Source of the DNA: an uncultured Prevotella sp.
Lineage (GTDB): Bacteria > Bacteroidota > Bacteroidia > Bacteroidales > Bacteroidaceae
DNA length: 46,708 nt
Assembly: GCA_937898715.1 (NCBI GenBank)
Contig: CALEKA010000107.1
Location: 1-46,708 of the forward strand
Direction of reading: 5' to 3'
In this document: piece after piece, positions 43,011-46,708 of the stretch
Layout of the letters: each line of letters opens with the position of its first letter
Position numbering within the stretch: the first letter of the stretch is position 1
The notes under the pieces: model-generated
The model's database searches: none
What the model was told of the DNA's origin: nothing
Seen by the model: only the letters and a program-made list of their open reading frames with translations
Translations under genes and position numbers: made by a program

Positions 43011-43048
43011 TAACGTCAGATTGTCAAGTTTTTTGAAGCGAGAAGGAT

Positions 43049-44410
43049 TTACTTATTCTCTTCAAACATCTTAGCAAAATCTTCCTGAGAAATAGCCTTG
43101 TGGTTGAGTTTTACTGTTGACTTGAGAGCTTCAGTAAGCTTCTGGTCAACGCAACGCTCGATGAGTGCATTTACTTGCTCTTGATGCTTCAGCATTTCTT
43201 GAGCATAGTTTTCAAGATATTCATCAGGAATATTGTTCATGCCGTACTGAGCGAACTGGAAGCGAGCAGCCTGCACAGCAGCAGCCTTAACATCCTTGTC
43301 GTTCACCTTAATTTTGTTAGCCTTAGCCAACTGATCCTTGATAAGGCTCCACTTGAGCTCTGCAATGCTCTTAGCGTAGTTGTCTTCGATAAATTTATCG
43401 TCCTTATCCTTATTGTTGGCCTTCATGATCTTCTTGAGAAGTTCATCAGGGAATTCAAGGTCACCAACCTTATTTTCTACGTAAGAACGTACATCGAGGA
43501 GGAACTTATAGTCGCTATCGTTCTTCTGAAGTTCCTGAATGCTTTCTTTGATCTTATTGCGAGCATCTTCTTCGCTCTTTACCTCGTCTTTGCCAAATAC
43601 TTTGTCGAAGAACTCTTGATCAAGAGAAGCGGGAACGAAACGACTGATTTCATTTACCTGGAAGCTGAAGTTACCAGCGTGGTTCTTTACATCATCACGT
43701 TCGATCTTGAAAAGAGATGATAGTTCTGCTTCACTTTCATTGTAAGCCGTAGTAGGATTAAAAGTGATAACATCGTTCTTCTTAGCACCCTCGAAGTTTT
43801 TCTTCTGGTCGTCATTTTGGAAGTAGCTTGGCATGAGCGAAGCATTCTCTACTACGATACCACCTTCCTTGGGTTGACCATTTTCATCAAGTTCAGCAAG
43901 TGTACCACGAAGGATGTCACGATCTTCATAAGATTCTACGCTTTCAGGGTGTCCAGCCTGCTGCTGCATAGCACCGAGCTGCTTGGTGATAGTATCATCA
44001 CTAACTTCGATATCGTAGTAATCGATTGTATCATCTTCACCGAGCTCTGCCTTGAATTTAGGAGCAATAGCGATGTCGAAGATAAAAGTGAAGTCGTCTT
44101 GTTTCTCAATATCCTGAGGTGTCTGCTTGTCGCTTCCGAGAGGCTCACCAAGCATGTTAATCTTCTTTGTCTTGATAAAATCGAAGAGTGAGTCCTGTAG
44201 AAGTTTATTTACTTCTTCGGCCTTGGCTTGAGTGCCATACATCTTCTTTACGAGGCTTGCGGGAACATGACCGGGACGGAAACCAGGCATCTGCACCTTT
44301 TTACCAAGATCCTTAAGTGCCTTGTTTACGTTTGCTTCGTAATCGGCCTTAACCATGTTGATGGTGATTTCACCACTCACCTTACCAATTTTCTCAAATT
44401 GAATATCCAT
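43049..44410 (-). CDS. tig: Trigger factor
   Basis: The 453-residue ribosome-associated chaperone binds nascent chains. The ribosome-binding loop is GFRPGHVPASLVKKMYG (about 43-59), a variant of the GFRxGxxP signature. The central peptidyl-prolyl isomerase-like region is divergent, and a long helical C-terminal domain follows. A -7 box lies at 44508-44515. It precedes clpP-clpX, a common arrangement. Confidence 0.95.
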   Translation of the reverse strand: MDIQFEKIGKVSGEITINMVKADYEANVNKALKDLGKKVQMPGFRPGHVPASLVKKMYGTQAKAEEVNKLLQDSLFDFIKTKKINMLGEPLGSDKQTPQDIEKQDDFTFIFDIAIAPKFKAELGEDDTIDYYDIEVSDDTITKQLGAMQQQAGHPESVESYEDRDILRGTLAELDENGQPKEGGIVVENASLMPSYFQNDDQKKNFEGAKKNDVITFNPTTAYNESEAELSSLFKIERDDVKNHAGNFSFQVNEISRFVPASLDQEFFDKVFGKDEVKSEEDARNKIKESIQELQKNDSDYKFLLDVRSYVENKVGDLEFPDELLKKIMKANNKDKDDKFIEDNYAKSIAELKWSLIKDQLAKANKIKVNDKDVKAAAVQAARFQFAQYGMNNIPDEYLENYAQEMLKHQEQVNALIERCVDQKLTEALKSTVKLNHKAISQEDFAKMFEENK

Positions 44411-44507
44411 TTTGTGTCTTTTGATTATATATTATCAATTGCAATGTGCTACACGCTTTGCTAATCCTTATTATTGTCTTACAAGAGTTGCATAACGTAA
44501 GCGGCGA

Positions 44508-44515
44508 CAAATTTA
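44508..44515 (-). promoter_or_regulatory. -7 box of tig
   Basis: TAAATTTG on the minus strand is an exact TAnnTTTG, about 98 bp before the ATG. The -33 element is weak: the nearest TTTTG is 25 bp away. A further hairpin (TTTCCC/GGGGAAA, about 44583-44607) lies upstream in the gap. Confidence 0.5.
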
Positions 44516-44802
44516 GCATTTTTCTTTGAATAATTAGCTGCAAAAAGCTATCTTTTCCGATGTTACTCCATTGTTTTGCAGTTTTCCCGTACTAAAAATG
44601 GGGAAAGCATTACATTTCAGAAGCTTTGAGCACATCGATTCTTGCTCTGTCCTTGCGGGAATGTTTTATTTCATTTCAGAATTTAGAACTTTTTCTTCTT
44701 CCTATTGTAAGCCATTCAGTAAACCTGCTCTTATACTGTAAAGTTTTTTAGTAAAAAATAGACTCCTGGTATATAGTATTTTCAGTTAAAGTCAATAGAA
44801 TT

Positions 44803-44844
44803 AGTACACCGTCCAACGTGCTCAAGTACGTCGGGCGGCGTACT
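44803..44844. repeat. Near-perfect 42-bp palindrome after ligA
   Basis: The segment running from AGTACACCG to CGGCGTACT is self-complementary. On the minus-strand RNA 19 of 21 positions can pair, counting three G-U pairs. It has almost no loop and no T-run, so it is REP-like rather than a standard terminator. It starts 4 bp past the ligA stop and shares the GTACACCG edge with the array at 66-169. Confidence 0.75.
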
Positions 44845-44848
44845 GAAA

Positions 44849-46708
44849 CTATTCTGCCTGGATTTTTCTTAAAAATTCATCTTCACTTATAATAGGTATA
44901 CCAAGTTTTTCTGCTTTATCTTTCTTAGAAGGTCCCATGCCATCGCCTGCAAGAATAAAAGACGTTTTTTTTGAAATGCTTCCTGTATTCTTACCTCCAT
45001 TATCTTCTATAAGCTTCTTGTATTCTTCACGTGAATGCTTCTCAAATGTCCCACTGATTACAATTGTTTGTCCCTCAAGTAGATTACTAGAATTTTCTGA
45101 TTGCATTATTTCCATTTGCAGACCGGATTCCTTCAGACGTTGTATCAAAGAGATATTGCGCTCTTCATGCAGGAAAGTAATTACACTTGAAGCGATCACC
45201 TCGCCTACACCATCGCATGAAAGGAGCTCATCTAAAGTAGCATTTGACAGCGCATCCATTGATTTGAAATGTCGTGCTATACCTTTAGCAACGACTTTTC
45301 CTACAAATCGTATACCGAGGGCAAATAATACACGTTCGAAAGGAACTTGTTTGCTTTCTTCCAATGCATCAAGAATCTTCTGAGCAGAGCGCATTTTATT
45401 GCCATCTTCACCCCACAGGTCTTCCAAACGAAGTTGATAAAGATCTGCAGCATCGTGAATGAGTCCTCGTTCGAAGTAGCCATCAATCGTTTCGGGACCA
45501 AGAGAATCGATATTCATGGCATCACGAGAAATGAAATGTTCTATTTTCCCTTTCAACTGTGGAGGACATGCTGTATCGTTTGGACAATAATGTGCTGCTT
45601 CTCCTGGATAACGTACCAAGGGGGTTCCACATTCGGGACATTGCTTAATGAATTCTATTTTGCCCCCCAAACTTGCTTGATTTTCCTCTCTTGCATCAAG
45701 ATTTACACCTGTTATTTGAGGAATAATCTCTCCGGCTTTCTCTACGTATACATAATCTCCCAAGTGGAGGTCAAGTTGATTAATGATATCTTCATTATGT
45801 AGAGACGCACGTTTTACAATTGTACCAGCGAGCAATACAGGTTCCATATTAGCAACAGGAGTTACCGCACCAGTCCGGCCTACTTGATAGGTAACTTTGA
45901 GCAATCGTGTACATGCTCTTTCTGCCTTAAACTTATAGGCTATTGCCCAACGCGGACTTTTCGCAGTAAGTCCCAAAAGCGATTGTTGACGCAATGAGTT
46001 TACTTTCAAGACAATACCATCTGTAGCTACAGGCAATTCACGTCGATGTACATCCCAATAGTCGATATACTGGAATATTTCGTCTACAGAATGAGCTAAT
46101 TGTATATGATGAGAAATCTGGAAGCCCCATTTCCGTGCCAATTGCAAACGGGTATAATGAGTGGGGGCTTTTATTTCATCGCCCAATACATAATATAAGT
46201 ATGCATCCAAATGCCTGTGAGCAACTACTGCCGAACTTTTGCTTTTTAATGTGCCTGAAGCTGCATTTCGAGGATTTGCAAAGAGAGGTTCTTCGCGCAA
46301 GGCACGTTCCTCGTTAAGCCTTTCAAAGCTTTTCCATGGCATCAACACCTCACCACGTATTTCAAAATCAGGCGGGCATCCACACGATGGATCCAATTCC
46401 AATGGAATAGTGCGAATGGTTCTCACATTGGCAGTAACATCGTCGCCTTTTGTTCCATCACCTCTCGTTACAGCTCGGACTAAACGATAATTCTCATAAA
46501 TCAAGGAAATGCTTAAACCATCAAACTTCAATTCGCATGAATATGTAAACTTGACGTTGCCCAGATCTTTCTCAGCCCTGCGTACAAAGTCCTCGATTTC
46601 ACCGATGTTGTAGGTGTTGCCGAGCGAGAGCATCGGGTAGCGGTGCGGATACTGCGCAAATTCCTTGGTGCGGTCGCTTCCCACGTGCCTGGTGGGGGAG
46701 TCCGGCGT
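44849..46708 (-). CDS. ligA: NAD-dependent DNA ligase (5' end outside window)
   Basis: The last 619 residues are present, and about 50 N-terminal residues (the Ia domain) are missing beyond 46708. The frame is open to the edge and reads TPDSPTRHVGSDRTKEF, so the GTG at 46684 is internal, not a start. The adenylation lysine is in CELKFDGLSISL. OB-fold, zinc finger (CPECGTPLVRYPGEAAHYC), helix-hairpin-helix (LLSCDGVGEVIASSV) and a C-terminal BRCT domain (EGQTIVISGTFEKHSREEY) follow in order. It seals nicks using NAD+. Confidence 0.97.
   Translation of the reverse strand, partial: TPDSPTRHVGSDRTKEFAQYPHRYPMLSLGNTYNIGEIEDFVRRAEKDLGNVKFTYSCELKFDGLSISLIYENYRLVRAVTRGDGTKGDDVTANVRTIRTIPLELDPSCGCPPDFEIRGEVLMPWKSFERLNEERALREEPLFANPRNAASGTLKSKSSAVVAHRHLDAYLYYVLGDEIKAPTHYTRLQLARKWGFQISHHIQLAHSVDEIFQYIDYWDVHRRELPVATDGIVLKVNSLRQQSLLGLTAKSPRWAIAYKFKAERACTRLLKVTYQVGRTGAVTPVANMEPVLLAGTIVKRASLHNEDIINQLDLHLGDYVYVEKAGEIIPQITGVNLDAREENQASLGGKIEFIKQCPECGTPLVRYPGEAAHYCPNDTACPPQLKGKIEHFISRDAMNIDSLGPETIDGYFERGLIHDAADLYQLRLEDLWGEDGNKMRSAQKILDALEESKQVPFERVLFALGIRFVGKVVAKGIARHFKSMDALSNATLDELLSCDGVGEVIASSVITFLHEERNISLIQRLKESGLQMEIMQSENSSNLLEGQTIVISGTFEKHSREEYKKLIEDNGGKNTGSISKKTSFILAGDGMGPSKKDKAEKLGIPIISEDEFLRKIQAE

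Noticed and set aside
46682..46684. GTG as the start of ligA
   Set aside because: The upstream codons TPDSPTRH are conserved ligase sequence, so the gene continues past the window edge.

Overview
The window looks like a chromosomal segment of a member of the Bacteroidota, most likely a Bacteroidales/Prevotella-like organism. The reasons are: moderate-to-low GC; several genes preceded by the Bacteroides-type -7 box TAnnTTTG (sometimes with TTTG about 19-20 bp upstream) rather than by sigma70 boxes and strong Shine-Dalgarno sites; a complete Na+-translocating NQR operon; a galM-gluP-galK operon; a 967-residue outer-membrane barrel receptor-like protein; and a DnaE with a lineage-style insertion in its PHP domain. 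Nearly everything is housekeeping. I see no phage, transposase, rRNA, tRNA or CRISPR array. The genus is inference.

Layout. 1-470 is a gene-free leader with a 22-bp palindromic repeat array. 473-5072 (+) holds an rRNA/tRNA methyltransferase, a membrane glycosyltransferase, a PLP aminotransferase and a LolC/E-like permease. 5224-9821 (-) holds dnaE, trxA and a small acidic protein. nagB (+) lies at 10100-10891 behind a structured leader. 11389-17742 (-) is nqrABCDEF. 17920-25979 (+) holds a single-span membrane protein, a MaoC-like dehydratase, a YigZ-family protein, an acetyltransferase, aspS and a large outer-membrane protein. 25980-27248 is a 1.27-kb non-coding zone packed with repeats. 27249-30985 (-) is the galactose operon. 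31215-34743 (+) holds a DbpA-like helicase, a DMP19/DUF4375 protein, smpB and a GH5-like protein that lacks both catalytic glutamates. 34744-35118 is a second repeat-rich gap. 35119-46708 (-) holds a TPR protein, glnS, recQ, clpX, clpP, tig and the 3' part of ligA, which runs off the window.

How the genes work together. NqrA-F form one respiratory sodium pump. GalM, GluP and GalK import and phosphorylate galactose, with a hairpin in each intercistronic gap. Trigger factor, ClpP and ClpX form a folding/proteolysis cluster. SmpB belongs to ribosome rescue, and DnaE, RecQ and LigA to replication and repair.

The most unusual content is intergenic. There are four short tandem arrays of unrelated sequence, all with a 22- or 23-bp period and three with a clearly palindromic core. 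There is also a 184-bp-period duplication with long hairpins, two dispersed elements each present twice, and a near-perfect 42-bp palindrome. The best protein-level oddity is the GH5 mannanase-like pseudoenzyme downstream of smpB.
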